From Streptomyces cellostaticus (GTDB taxonomy: Bacteria > Actinomycetota > Actinomycetes > Streptomycetales > Streptomycetaceae), in the NCBI RefSeq assembly GCF_023630175.1, contig NZ_JALLIN010000027.1, positions 41,727 through 105,726 on the forward strand: a DNA stretch of 64,000 bases, written 5' to 3'. Below are positions 36,368-44,557 of this stretch, one piece after another. A model generated the notes under the pieces. That model was not told where the DNA came from and did no database searches. It was given only the letters and a program-made list of their open reading frames with translations. The first letter of the stretch is position 1; each line of letters begins with the position of its first letter. A program made the position numbers and the translations under genes.

Positions 36368-37483
36368 GTGACGGCGACTGCGAGCTTCACCGGCGACGCG
36401 AACCCCTACGGAGGAGGCGATCCGTACGCGGACTACCGCACCGCGGACCTCCCCTTCACCCAGCACGCCGACCTCGCCGACCGGCGACTCGGCGCCGGTG
36501 TCATCGCCGCCAACGACGAGTTCTTCGCCCAGCGGGAGAACCTGCTGGTGCCCGAGCGGGCCGAGTTCGACCCCGAGCGCTTCGGGCACAAGGGCAAGAT
36601 CATGGACGGCTGGGAGACCCGGCGCCGGCGCGGCGCCTCCGCCGGGCACCCCTGGCCGACGGACGAGGACCACGACTGGGCGCTGGTACGGCTCGGCGCG
36701 CCCGGAGTGATCCGCGGGATCGTGGTCGACACCGCCCACTTCCGCGGCAACTACCCGCAGGCCGTGTCGGTGGAGGGCACGTCGGTGCCCGGCTCCCCGT
36801 CCCCGGAGCAACTGCTCGGCGACGACGTGAAGTGGACGACGCTCGTCCCGCGCACCCGCATCGGCGGCCACGCGGCCAACGGCTTCACCGTCTCCGTCGA
36901 GCAGCGCTTCACACACCTGCGGGTCAACCAGCACCCCGACGGGGGCATCGCACGCCTGCGCGTGTACGGCGAGGTCGTCCCGGACCCGCGGTGGCTGGCG
37001 GCGCTCGGCACCTTCGACGTGGTCGCGCTGGAGAACGGCGGCCGGGTCGAGGACGCCTCCGACCTCTTCTACTCCCCGGCCACCAACACCATCCAGCCCG
37101 GCCGCTCCCGCAAGATGGACGACGGCTGGGAGACCCGCCGCCGCCGTGACCGGGGCAACGACTGGATCCGCTACCGGCTGGCCGCCCAGGCGCGGATCCG
37201 CGCCGTCGAGATCGACACGGCGTACCTGAAGGGCAACAGCGCGGGCTGGGCGTCGGTGTCCGTCAGCGACGGCGAGGACGGCGACTGGCGGGAGATCCTG
37301 CCCCGCACCCGCCTCCAGCCCGACACCAACCACCGCTTCGTCCTGCCGGAGCCGGCCGTCGGCACCCACGCGCGCGTGGACATCTACCCCGACGGCGGCA
37401 TCTCCCGCCTCCGCCTCCTCGGCACCCCGACCGAGGAGGGTGCCGCCGCGCTCGCCGCCCGCCACCAGGAACTGGGCGGCTGA
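36368..37483 (+). CDS. alc: Allantoicase
   Basis: Allantoicase cleaves allantoate to ureidoglycolate and urea. The 371-residue protein contains the two tandem allantoicase repeats: IMDGWETRRRRGASAG near residue 78 and KMDDGWETRRRRDRGND near 250, each followed by a DTA(H/Y)(F/L)(R/K)GN motif and a closing HLRVNQHPDGGIARLR / HARVDIYPDGGISRLR strand. It is cotranscribed with allB. Ureidoglycolate lyase, the next enzyme, is not in the window; spontaneous decay or a distant gene must supply glyoxylate. A strong hairpin follows. Confidence 0.95.
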   Translation: MTATASFTGDANPYGGGDPYADYRTADLPFTQHADLADRRLGAGVIAANDEFFAQRENLLVPERAEFDPERFGHKGKIMDGWETRRRRGASAGHPWPTDEDHDWALVRLGAPGVIRGIVVDTAHFRGNYPQAVSVEGTSVPGSPSPEQLLGDDVKWTTLVPRTRIGGHAANGFTVSVEQRFTHLRVNQHPDGGIARLRVYGEVVPDPRWLAALGTFDVVALENGGRVEDASDLFYSPATNTIQPGRSRKMDDGWETRRRRDRGNDWIRYRLAAQARIRAVEIDTAYLKGNSAGWASVSVSDGEDGDWREILPRTRLQPDTNHRFVLPEPAVGTHARVDIYPDGGISRLRLLGTPTEEGAAALAARHQELGG

Positions 37484-37572
37484 CCCGCGGCCGGGCGTGC
37501 GTCCCCCGCCGTCACGTACGGGCGCCCCGAGGCCCGCGCGGCCGGCGGCGGCGGGACCGGCCGCCCGGGTGC

Positions 37573-37612
37573 CGCGGGGTGCACCGGTGAGACCGCACCG
37601 GTGCACCCCGCG
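37573..37612. terminator. 17-bp hairpin after allantoicase
   Basis: 37573-37589 pairs perfectly with 37596-37612 around a 6-base loop. It can also end transcription of the minus-strand remnant that follows. Confidence 0.8.
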
Positions 37613-37622
37613 CGCCGTCGTC

Positions 37623-37740
37623 TCAGGCCGCGTGCCCGCCGTCCACGGAGAACTCCGCGCCGGTCACGTAGGCCGCGTCCGGGCCCGCCAGATGGGCCAC
37701 CGTCGCCGCCACCTCGTCGGCCGTCCCGATCCGTTCGTCG
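37623..37740 (-). pseudogene. C-terminal remnant of a short-chain dehydrogenase
   Basis: On the minus strand the last 38 codons of an SDR gene are preserved: ERIGTADEVAATVAHLAG, then the family C-terminus YVTGAEFSVDGGHAA and a TGA at 37625-37623. Upstream of about 37737 the similarity stops abruptly (the frame reads RRLQWTHDD), and no Rossmann motif or Tyr-x-x-x-Lys is present. About 200 residues are missing, so this is a truncated pseudogene. The breakpoint lies about 105 bases before the AIM24 gene. Confidence 0.8.
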
Positions 37741-37845
37741 TCATGCGTCCATTGCAGTCGTCGCGGCCACCGTCCACCGGCGGCGTACGGACATCGACCT
37801 CGTCACACCCGGAACTCTCCGCTCCACCTCGAGCGTTCTCCCCGC

Positions 37846-38658
37846 GTGACCCTTCAGCAAGAGATCGTCGGCAACGCCATGCAGATGGCGGTAGTCAACC
37901 TGCGCCCCGGCCAGACCGTGTACTGCGAGGCGGGGAAGTTCCTGTTCAAGACGTCGAACGTCACCATGGAGACACGTCTGTCCGGTCCGTCGGGCAACGG
38001 CGGCCGGCAGCAGAACGGCTCCGGTGGCATGGGCGGCATGCTGCGCCAGGCCATGGGCACCGCCATGCAGGTCGGCCAGCGCATGATGGCCGGTGAGTCG
38101 CTGGCCTTCCAGTACTTCACCTCCCAGGGCGGCGAGGGCACCGTCGGCTTCGCGGGCGTGCTGCCCGGCGAGATGCGCGCCCTGGAGCTGGACGGCACGC
38201 GCGCGTGGTTCGCCGAGAAGGACGCGTTCGTGGCCGCCGAGGGCGGTGTCGAGTTCGGCATCGCCTTCCAGGGCGGCCGCACCGGCATGAGCGGCGGCGA
38301 GGGCTTCGTCCTGGAGAAGTTCACCGGGCACGGCACGGTGATCATCGCCGGAGCGGGCAACTTCATCGATCTGAACCCGGCGGACTTCGGCGGCCGCATC
38401 GAGGTCGACACCGGCTGCGTCGTCGCCTTCGAGGAGGGCATCCAGTACGGCGTCCAGCGAGTCGGCGGACTGAACCGGCAGGGCATCATGAACGCCGTGT
38501 TCGGCGGCGAGGGCCTGTCCCTGGCCACCCTGGAGGGCAACGGCCGGGTGATCCTGCAGTCCCTGACCATCGAGGGCCTCGCCAACGCCCTGAAGAAGGC
38601 CCAGGGCGGTGACAAGCAGGGCCCGACCGGCGGTCTGTTCTCGACCCACGCCGGCTGA
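37846..38658 (+). CDS. AIM24 / TIGR00266 family protein
   Basis: The 270-residue protein starts MTLQQEIVGNAMQMAVVNL and has GQTVYCEAGKFLFKTSNVTMET, followed by a flexible Gly/Met/Gln-rich insert (residues about 48-85), then repeated beta-hairpin units GTVGFAGVLPGEMRAL and GHGTVIIAGAGNFIDL. This is the tryptophan-RNA-attenuator-like (TRAP-like) beta barrel of AIM24 proteins, whose bacterial role is not settled. No ribosome site precedes the GTG, so the message may be leaderless or the native 5' region may have been replaced at the rearrangement next to the SDR remnant. Confidence 0.82.
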   Translation: MTLQQEIVGNAMQMAVVNLRPGQTVYCEAGKFLFKTSNVTMETRLSGPSGNGGRQQNGSGGMGGMLRQAMGTAMQVGQRMMAGESLAFQYFTSQGGEGTVGFAGVLPGEMRALELDGTRAWFAEKDAFVAAEGGVEFGIAFQGGRTGMSGGEGFVLEKFTGHGTVIIAGAGNFIDLNPADFGGRIEVDTGCVVAFEEGIQYGVQRVGGLNRQGIMNAVFGGEGLSLATLEGNGRVILQSLTIEGLANALKKAQGGDKQGPTGGLFSTHAG

Positions 38659-39177
38659 GGGCGCCGTCCCCACCCGCCTCGGGCCCACGGGGTCGCGTCG
38701 CGGCCCCGGGCATCTCGGTGCGCTGCGGCCCCTGCCCGGCATCCGGTTCCTCAGGGCACGCGGCCACCACCACCTGGCCATCGGCCAACTGCTGCCCGGG
38801 GTGCGCGACTTCACCGAGCGCGGCCAGCCGCTCGCGGCCCGCGGCACCGATCTGCCGGCCATGGCGCCCCCGGCGGGCCGACCTGGCGGCGGCCCGCCAG
38901 GCGCTCGGCGACCGGGCCGCCGTCCGCCGGCTCGCGGCCCGGCAACCGGAGCTGGCGGCCGGGACCGACGGCCGCACCCGCGGCTTCGCCCTGCGGGTGC
39001 TGACGCGCGCCGGGGAACTGGGAGAACTGCGCGGAACCCCGTGGCAGGCCGTCGCGCACAGCAGGTGGTGCCCGGCGCCGTGCGGACCTGGAGATGCCAG
39101 GCGCGGGTGAGGGCCCTCTCCGGCCGGGACGCCCGAAGGTCTTCGGCCGCGGGCCGGAAGCCAGGGACGCAGGAGAT
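38659..39177 (+). pseudogene. Probable decayed, frameshifted gene
   Basis: About 520 bases hold coding-like fragments in two plus-strand frames. One frame reads RPLPGIRFLRARGHHHLAIG then LLPGVRDFTERGQPLAARG (about 38725-38865). The other continues ADLAAARQALGDRAAVRRLA then TRGFALRVLTRAGELGELRG (about 38878-39045). Joined by one frameshift near 38870 they would give a normal-looking protein without a good start. I do not recognise the family. It could also be chance, given the high GC. Confidence 0.3.
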
Positions 39178-39217
39178 GGAGGCCCGGTTCCCGCAGAGTG
39201 GGGCGAACCGGGCCTCC
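39178..39217 (-). terminator. Hairpin after mbtH
   Basis: GGAGGCCCGGTTC (39178-39190) pairs with GAACCGGGCCTCC (39205-39217), 13 bp perfect with a 14-base loop, just past the MbtH stop. Confidence 0.65.
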
Positions 39218-39232
39218 GGTGGCCGGGGATCG

Positions 39233-39463
39233 TCAGGCGGCGGCGCCGCTGTCGGCCTCCATGGCCACCCGCAGGCTCCTCGGGCGCATGTCCGTCCAGT
39301 TCTTCTCGACGAAGTCCAGGCACTCGGCCCGGCCCTCCTCGCCGAACACGACCCGCCAGCCCTTCGGGATCTCGGCGAACGCCGGCCACAGCGAGTACTG
39401 TTCCTCGTCATTGACGAGCACGAAGAACCGGCCGGACTCGTCGTCGAAGGGATTCACGCTCAT
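39233..39463 (-). CDS. MbtH-like NRPS accessory protein (orphan)
   Basis: This 76-residue protein is a full MbtH homologue: NPFDDESGRFFVLVNDEEQYSLWP near the N-terminus, PKGWRVVFGEEGRAECLDFV, and the signature NWTDMRPRSLR. The two or three conserved tryptophans are in place. MbtH proteins bind and activate adenylation domains of nonribosomal peptide synthetases. No synthetase lies in this window, so it is an orphan or remnant of a lost cluster, possibly serving synthetases elsewhere. The ATG at 39463 has GAGAGG upstream. Confidence 0.92.
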   Translation of the reverse strand: MSVNPFDDESGRFFVLVNDEEQYSLWPAFAEIPKGWRVVFGEEGRAECLDFVEKNWTDMRPRSLRVAMEADSGAAA

Positions 39464-39789
39464 GATGCCTCTCCGCAGGATGGTGTGAATGGTCCGAGTG
39501 AAGGGTTTCGGCTGAATCATCCGCCGGAACGAGGTCCGGTCGTATCGCAGCCGGGTGGAACACGGCTCGACTGTATTCGAGTCAGGCCGCGCCGAGCCGG
39601 TCAAACGGCAGGAGTGACGACGACGTCCGGCCGAACAGATCGGACCGGGCCGCAAGCCCTGCTGAATTGGTATCAGTCCGGGTTCGGCGGCCGGCGGTCC
39701 GGCCGAATCCCGGGGCCCGCCCTGCGGGCGGACGGCGGGACTTTCCCGTCGAGGAACGTGAAATCTCCCCGCGTCGACGTGCCACGCGC
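39464..39789. other. 326-bp gap upstream of mbtH
   Basis: It must contain the mbtH promoter. I see an imperfect inverted repeat around CTCGACTGTATTCGAG (about 39570-39585) but no convincing promoter hexamers or gene. Confidence 0.35.
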
Positions 39790-39985
39790 TCAGGACTCCT
39801 GGCCCTCCGCGGCCGCGAACAGGGCGAGGGCCAGCACCAGCAGTGCCACGCTCGCCTACACCTCGTAGCCCCTGAGGAACCCGAGCCGCTGCACGAACGC
39901 CACGTGCCAGTGGGTGAACTCGTGCACCGGGCCCAGCACACCCTGCACCAGCGCGATGAACCCGATCAGTTCCAGCAGTCTTCAT
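39790..39985 (-). pseudogene. Broken 64-codon small membrane protein gene
   Basis: On the minus strand a frame reads RLLELIGFIALVQGVLGPVH then EFTHWHVAFVQRLGFLRGYE, then V, a TAG stop (39858-39856), then ASVALLVLALALFAAAEGQES and TGA at 39792-39790. TAC in place of TAG would give YASVALL and a two-helix membrane protein. The only nearby ATG (39985) is one base out of frame (ATGAAGACTG instead of ATGAGACTG), and the 196-base length equals 65 codons plus one extra base. So two lesions are present: a one-base insertion and a nonsense change. Confidence 0.6.
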
Positions 39986-40211
39986 GGACCCACCCTGGAC
40001 CCGCCGTCCCGCGCCGCGCATCGGCCGCGGGACGGCCGCCGCCCGTCGAAGGTCCAGCCCTCGCGCCGGACGGGACCGCCCTAAGTCCATCGCGCCGCGA
40101 CTTTCCTCGACGACGGGCACTGAGCGGGCGCGCCGCGCGTTCAACGTCAGACGGCACAAGCCGCTCCGGGGACGTCCCCGGAGGGCCCGGGGGGAGTCCG
40201 GAAGGGGAGCG

Positions 40212-41402
40212 ATGGGCAGGCAACCGGTTATCGACCTCAGGGAGTTCGGGGACGCGTTCCGCACGGACCCGCATCCGTACTACGCGAAGTTGCGCGAGCA
40301 GGGGCCCGTGCACCGGGTACGGCTCGGCGGGGCGGACGCGGGCCAGACGACCTGGCTGGTCGTCGGGTACGAGGAGGCGCGTGCCGCCCTCGCCGATCCC
40401 CGGCTCGCCAAGGACACCGCCCGGATCGGCGCGCCCCAGCTGGACGAGGAGAAGATCGGCAAGTACCTGCTGGTCACCGACCCGCCCCAGCACACCCGGC
40501 TGCGCTCCCTGGTCACCCGCGCGTTCACCATGCGCCGGGTGGAGCGGCTGCGCCCCCGGATCCAGCGGATCACCGACGACCTGCTGGACGAGATGCTGCC
40601 GCGCGGCCGCGCCGACCTCATCGAGGCGCTCGCCTACCCGCTGCCCCTCACCGTCATCTGCGAACTCCTCGGTGTCCCGGACATGGACCGCGCCGAGTTC
40701 CGCCGGATCTCCACCGAGGTCGTCGCACCGACCAGCGCCGACACCGAGTACGACGCGGTCCTCGCCCTCGCCCGGTACCTCCGGGACCTGATCGAGGACA
40801 AACGGCGCGCCGGCCCCACCGACGACCTGCTCAGCGACCTGATCCGCACCACCGCCGAGGACGGCGACCGGCTCTCCTCGCGGGAACTGGGCGGCATGGC
40901 CTACCTGCTGCTCATCGCCGGCCACGAGACCACCGTCGACCTCATCGGCAACGGCGTCCACGCCCTGCTCACCCACCCGGACCAACTCGGCGCCCTGCGC
41001 GCCGACATGGGCCTCCTGGACGGCGCGGTCGAGGAGATGCTGCGTTTCGAGGGGCCGGTGGAGACCGGCACGTACCGGTACGCCGCCGAATCCCTGGAGA
41101 TCGCCGGCACGGTGATCGAGAAGGGCCAGTCGGTGATGATCGGGCTGACCGCCGCCGGCCGCGACGGCGACCGCTTCGCCGAACCGGACCGGTTCGACAT
41201 CCGCCGCGACGCCCGCGGCCACCTCGCCTTCGGCCACGGCGTCCACTACTGCCTGGGCGCGCCCCTGGCCCGCCTGGAGGGCGGAATCGCCATCGGCACC
41301 CTCCTTCGGCGCGCCCCCGGTCTGGCGCTGGACGGCTCCCCGGGCGAGTGGCTGCCGGGCATGCTGATGCGGGGGATGCGCGCTCTGCCCGTGCGCTGGT
41401 GA
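40212..41402 (+). CDS. Cytochrome P450 (CYP107/CYP105-like)
   Basis: The 396-residue soluble P450 has the oxygen-binding helix LLLIAGHETTVDLIGNG near residue 235, the ExxR pair EEMLRFEGPVETGTYRYA near 278, and the heme-cysteine loop LAFGHGVHYCLGAPLARLEG near 340-360. It is a bacterial class I enzyme needing ferredoxin and reductase from elsewhere. GGGGAG lies just before the ATG at 40212. No obvious partner or biosynthetic gene is adjacent apart from the orphan MbtH, so the substrate is unknown. Confidence 0.93.
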   Translation: MGRQPVIDLREFGDAFRTDPHPYYAKLREQGPVHRVRLGGADAGQTTWLVVGYEEARAALADPRLAKDTARIGAPQLDEEKIGKYLLVTDPPQHTRLRSLVTRAFTMRRVERLRPRIQRITDDLLDEMLPRGRADLIEALAYPLPLTVICELLGVPDMDRAEFRRISTEVVAPTSADTEYDAVLALARYLRDLIEDKRRAGPTDDLLSDLIRTTAEDGDRLSSRELGGMAYLLLIAGHETTVDLIGNGVHALLTHPDQLGALRADMGLLDGAVEEMLRFEGPVETGTYRYAAESLEIAGTVIEKGQSVMIGLTAAGRDGDRFAEPDRFDIRRDARGHLAFGHGVHYCLGAPLARLEGGIAIGTLLRRAPGLALDGSPGEWLPGMLMRGMRALPVRW

Positions 41403-41432
41403 ACCGCGGCGAGCGGCCCGGTCCAGGCCGTG

Positions 41433-42455
41433 TCAGCCGTACGACGGCTGGACGCGGTCCTGGATCTCCAGCAGCCGCACCGGGCGGCGCTCGCGCCGGG
41501 ACACCTCGCAGGCCTCGGCGATCCGCAGCGCCTGCAGGGCCTCCTGGCCGTCGCACGGGTTGGGCCGCTCACCGCGCAGCACCTCGACGAAGGCGCACAG
41601 CTCGGCCTCGTAGGCCGGTCCGAACCGTTCCAGGAAACCGGTCCACGGCCGGGAGGCGGCCGGCGGCCCGGTGGGCTCGGTGGACGCGACCGGCGTACGG
41701 TCGTCCAGGCCCACCACGACCGTGTCCCGCTCCCCGGCCAGCTCCATCCGGACGTCGTATCCGGCGCCGTTCAGCCGGGTCGCCGTGGCCGTGGCGAGCG
41801 TGCCGTCGTCCAGGGTGAGCAGGGCACCGCCGGTGCTGACGTCCCCGGCCTGGCGGAACATCGGCGGCCCGGCGTCCGAGCCGGCCGCGTACACGTCCGT
41901 CACCTCACGACCCGTCACCCAGCGCAGCGCGTCGAAGTCGTGGATCAGCGTGTCCCGGAACAGACCGCCGGACAGCGGCAGCCAGTCCGGCGGGGGAGGG
42001 GACTGGTCGGAGGTCGTCGCCCGCACGGTGTGCAGCCGTCCGAGCCGGCCCGAGCGCACCGCCTCCCGGGCGCCCGCGTACCCCGGGTCGAAGCGCCGCT
42101 GGAAACCCATCTGCAGCACCGTCCCCGCCGCCTCGACCTCGGCGAGCGCCTGCAGCGTGCCCGGCAGGTCGAGCGCTATGGGCTTCTCGCAGAAGACCGG
42201 CAGGCCGGACCGGGCCGCCCGGCCGATCAGCTCGGCGTGCGCCGCGGTCGCCGTGGTGATCACCACCGCGTCCACGCCCCACCGGAAGATCTCCTCCACC
42301 CCCGGCGCCGCCGTCTCGCCCAGCCGGTACGCGAGCGCCTGTGCCCGCGCCGGATCCGCGTCGGTCAGGATCAGCGACCCGACCTCGCGACTGCGGCTGA
42401 GCGTGTTCGCATGAATGGTGCCGATGCGGCCCGTACCGATGACCCCGATGCGCAT
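41433..42455 (-). CDS. Gfo/Idh/MocA-family oxidoreductase (inositol/sugar dehydrogenase-like)
   Basis: This 340-residue NAD(P)-dependent dehydrogenase starts MRIGVIGTGRIGTIHANTL (Rossmann motif). It has the catalytic motif VFCEKPIALDLP near residue 95 and GGLFRDTLIHDFDALRWV near 170 with the active-site Asp/His pair. Members oxidise inositols or sugars. It is divergent from a GntR regulator, and the 10-bp palindrome in their shared region recurs upstream of the sugar ABC importer, so it probably handles the sugar that importer brings in. Confidence 0.88.
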   Translation of the reverse strand: MRIGVIGTGRIGTIHANTLSRSREVGSLILTDADPARAQALAYRLGETAAPGVEEIFRWGVDAVVITTATAAHAELIGRAARSGLPVFCEKPIALDLPGTLQALAEVEAAGTVLQMGFQRRFDPGYAGAREAVRSGRLGRLHTVRATTSDQSPPPPDWLPLSGGLFRDTLIHDFDALRWVTGREVTDVYAAGSDAGPPMFRQAGDVSTGGALLTLDDGTLATATATRLNGAGYDVRMELAGERDTVVVGLDDRTPVASTEPTGPPAASRPWTGFLERFGPAYEAELCAFVEVLRGERPNPCDGQEALQALRIAEACEVSRRERRPVRLLEIQDRVQPSYG

Positions 42456-42497
42456 GGAAACAAAGTGAGGGCGGACCCGGCACCCTGTCAATCGCAA

Positions 42498-42507
42498 TGT
42501 CCGGACA
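42498..42507. promoter_or_regulatory. GntR operator copy 1
   Basis: TGTCCGGACA is a perfect palindrome inside the 17-bp string TCGCAATGTCCGGACAA (42492-42508). The same 17 bases occur at 43407-43423 before the ABC transporter. It sits between the dehydrogenase (start 42455, minus) and gntR (start 42559, plus). Confidence 0.7.
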
Positions 42508-42558
42508 ACCGGACTACACGACTTCCCGTCATCCGGGCACGCGGCTACGCTCGAGCCC

Positions 42559-43323
42559 GTGCCCAAACCAGTGGTGGACCCGACCGTGTCACTCGACCTC
42601 CGCGTGGACCGCAGTTCCCCGGTGCCGTTGTACTTCCAGCTCTCCCAGCAGCTCGAGGCCGCGATCGAGCACGGCGGCCTCACGCCCGGCAGCCTGCTGG
42701 GAAACGAGATAGAGCTGGCCGCCCGGCTCGGCCTGTCCCGGCCCACGGTCCGCCAGGCCATCCAGTCCCTCGTCGACAAGGGACTGCTGGTCCGCCGCCG
42801 GGGTGTGGGCACCCAGGTCGTGCACAGCCAGGTCAAGCGCCCCCTGGAGCTGAGCAGCCTCTACGACGACCTGGAGGCGGCCGGGCTGCGTCCCGAGACC
42901 AGGGTCCTGGTCAACACCGTCGTCCCCGCCCCCGCCGAGATCGCCGCCGCGCTCGGCGTACCCGAGGGCGGCGACGTCCACCGCGTCGAGCGGCTGCGCC
43001 TGGCGCACGACGAGCCGATGGCGTACCTGATCAACCATCTGCCGACCGGCCTGCTCGACCTGGACACCGGCAGACTGGAGGCCACCGGCCTGTACCGGCT
43101 GATGCGCTCCGCCGGGATCACCCTGCACAGCGCCCGCCAGTCCATCGGCGCCCGGGGCGCCACGGCCGCCGAGGCCGAGCGGCTCTTCGAGGCGGAGGGC
43201 GCCCCGCTGCTCACCATGCGGCGCACCACCTTCGACGACACCGGCCGCGCCGTGGAGTACGGCGACCACACCTACCGTCCCGGCCGCTACTCCTTCGAGT
43301 TCCAGCTCCTGGTACGCCCCTGA
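42559..43323 (+). CDS. GntR-family regulator with UTRA domain
   Basis: The 254-residue protein has an N-terminal winged helix (PLYFQLSQQLEAAIEHGGLTPGSLLGNEIELAARLGLSRPTVRQAIQSLVDKGLL, about residues 25-80) and a C-terminal UTRA ligand domain (VHRVERLRLAHDEPMAYLINHLP and YGDHTYRPGRYSFEFQLLV). UTRA domains bind sugar phosphates or related metabolites. Two identical 17-bp sites flank its gene, at its own promoter and at the importer operon, so it most likely represses both until the inducing sugar is present. Confidence 0.92.
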   Translation: MPKPVVDPTVSLDLRVDRSSPVPLYFQLSQQLEAAIEHGGLTPGSLLGNEIELAARLGLSRPTVRQAIQSLVDKGLLVRRRGVGTQVVHSQVKRPLELSSLYDDLEAAGLRPETRVLVNTVVPAPAEIAAALGVPEGGDVHRVERLRLAHDEPMAYLINHLPTGLLDLDTGRLEATGLYRLMRSAGITLHSARQSIGARGATAAEAERLFEAEGAPLLTMRRTTFDDTGRAVEYGDHTYRPGRYSFEFQLLVRP

Positions 43324-43412
43324 GCACCGGCTCGCACCCCCGGGCCACCGCCCCGCCCGCACGTGATCGCCGGGCCCGCGCCCGCGACCGCCCGGCCACC
43401 GGCACGTCGCAA

Positions 43413-43422
43413 TGTCCGGACA
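43413..43422. promoter_or_regulatory. GntR operator copy 2 before the sugar ABC operon
   Basis: TGTCCGGACA within TCGCAATGTCCGGACAA (43407-43423), identical over 17 bases to the site at 42492-42508. It is 130 bases before the binding-protein start. Confidence 0.7.
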
Positions 43423-43552
43423 AGTCGACGGGCAGGGGCTCCCCGGCGGTGCCAGGAGTGGTCCCCGTGTTCGATACTGGAGTGTTCGGGGCCGTCGAGA
43501 TGTTCGCCGGCCCCTCGCGTACGGACGGACACGGCAGGAAGGGCACGGCCTC

Positions 43553-44557
43553 GTGGCACGGTTTCGGACCTGGGCAGGCATCGCGCTGGCAGGGGCACTC
43601 TCGGTGTCCCTGGCCGGGTGCAGCAGCACCGGAGGCAAACGGGCGGAGGACGCCCGCAAGGCCGCCGCCGCCCAGGGGCGGGCGGCGGTGAACACCCCCC
43701 GCTGGACCTTCGCGATGATCACCCACTCGGGAGACGGCGACACCTTCTGGGACATCGTGCAGAGCGGGGCCAAGCAGGCCGCCCGCAAGGACAACATCAA
43801 CTTCCTGTACTCGCACGACGACGAGGCGCAGCAGCAGGCCCAGCTCGTGGACGCGGCGGTCGACAAGAAGGTCGACGCCATCATCGTCACCCTCGCCAAG
43901 CCCGACGCCCTCAAAGCCGCCGTCGCCCGTGCCGAGAAGGCCGGCATCCCGGTGATCACCGTGAACTCGGGCTCCGAGGAGTCCAAGGCCTTCGGCGCCC
44001 TGACCCACATCGGCCAGGACGAGACCGTCGCCGGCGAGGCCGTCGGCGAGGAGCTGAACAAACGCGGGAGGAAGAAGGCCCTGTGCGTCCTGCACGAGCA
44101 GGGCAACGTCGGTCACGAACAGCGCTGCGACGGCGTGGCCAAGACCTTCCGCGGCACCGTGCGGAAGCTGTACGTCAACGGCACCAACATGCCCGACGTG
44201 CAGTCCGCCGTCGAGGCCAAGCTGCAGGCGGACCCCTCCGTCGACTCGGTCGTCACCCTGGGCGCCCCGTACGCCGACACCGCCGTGCAGGCGAAGAAGG
44301 GCGCGGGCAGCAAGGCGGAGATCGACACCTTCGACCTCAACGCCAAGGTCGCCGCCGAGCTGACGGACGGCACCCTCGGCTTCGCCGTGGACCAGCAGCC
44401 CTACCTGCAGGGCTACCAGGCCGTGGACCTGCTCTGGCTGTACAAGTACAACGGCGACGTCCTCGGCGGCGGCCGGCCCGTGCTGACCGGCCCGCAGATC
44501 GTCACCCGGGACCAGGCCGCCGCGCTGGCCGACTACACCGAGCGGGGCACCCGGTGA
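43553..44557 (+). CDS. Sugar ABC transporter substrate-binding lipoprotein
   Basis: The 334-residue protein has a lipoprotein signal (MARFRTWAGIALAGALSVSLAGC, lipid-modified Cys23) and a periplasmic-binding-protein type 1 fold: WTFAMITHSGDGDTFWDIVQSGAKQAA, then DAIIVTLAKPDALKAAVARAEKAGIPVITVNSG, typical of ribose/xylose/inositol binders. It captures a sugar outside the membrane. GTG 43553 has AGGAAGG about 11 bases upstream. It leads an operon binding protein, permease, ATPase, with stop-start overlaps, under the GntR operator. Confidence 0.92.
   Translation: MARFRTWAGIALAGALSVSLAGCSSTGGKRAEDARKAAAAQGRAAVNTPRWTFAMITHSGDGDTFWDIVQSGAKQAARKDNINFLYSHDDEAQQQAQLVDAAVDKKVDAIIVTLAKPDALKAAVARAEKAGIPVITVNSGSEESKAFGALTHIGQDETVAGEAVGEELNKRGRKKALCVLHEQGNVGHEQRCDGVAKTFRGTVRKLYVNGTNMPDVQSAVEAKLQADPSVDSVVTLGAPYADTAVQAKKGAGSKAEIDTFDLNAKVAAELTDGTLGFAVDQQPYLQGYQAVDLLWLYKYNGDVLGGGRPVLTGPQIVTRDQAAALADYTERGTR

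Noticed and set aside
37846..38658. AIM24 gene as a fusion with the upstream SDR remnant
   Set aside because: They are on opposite strands.
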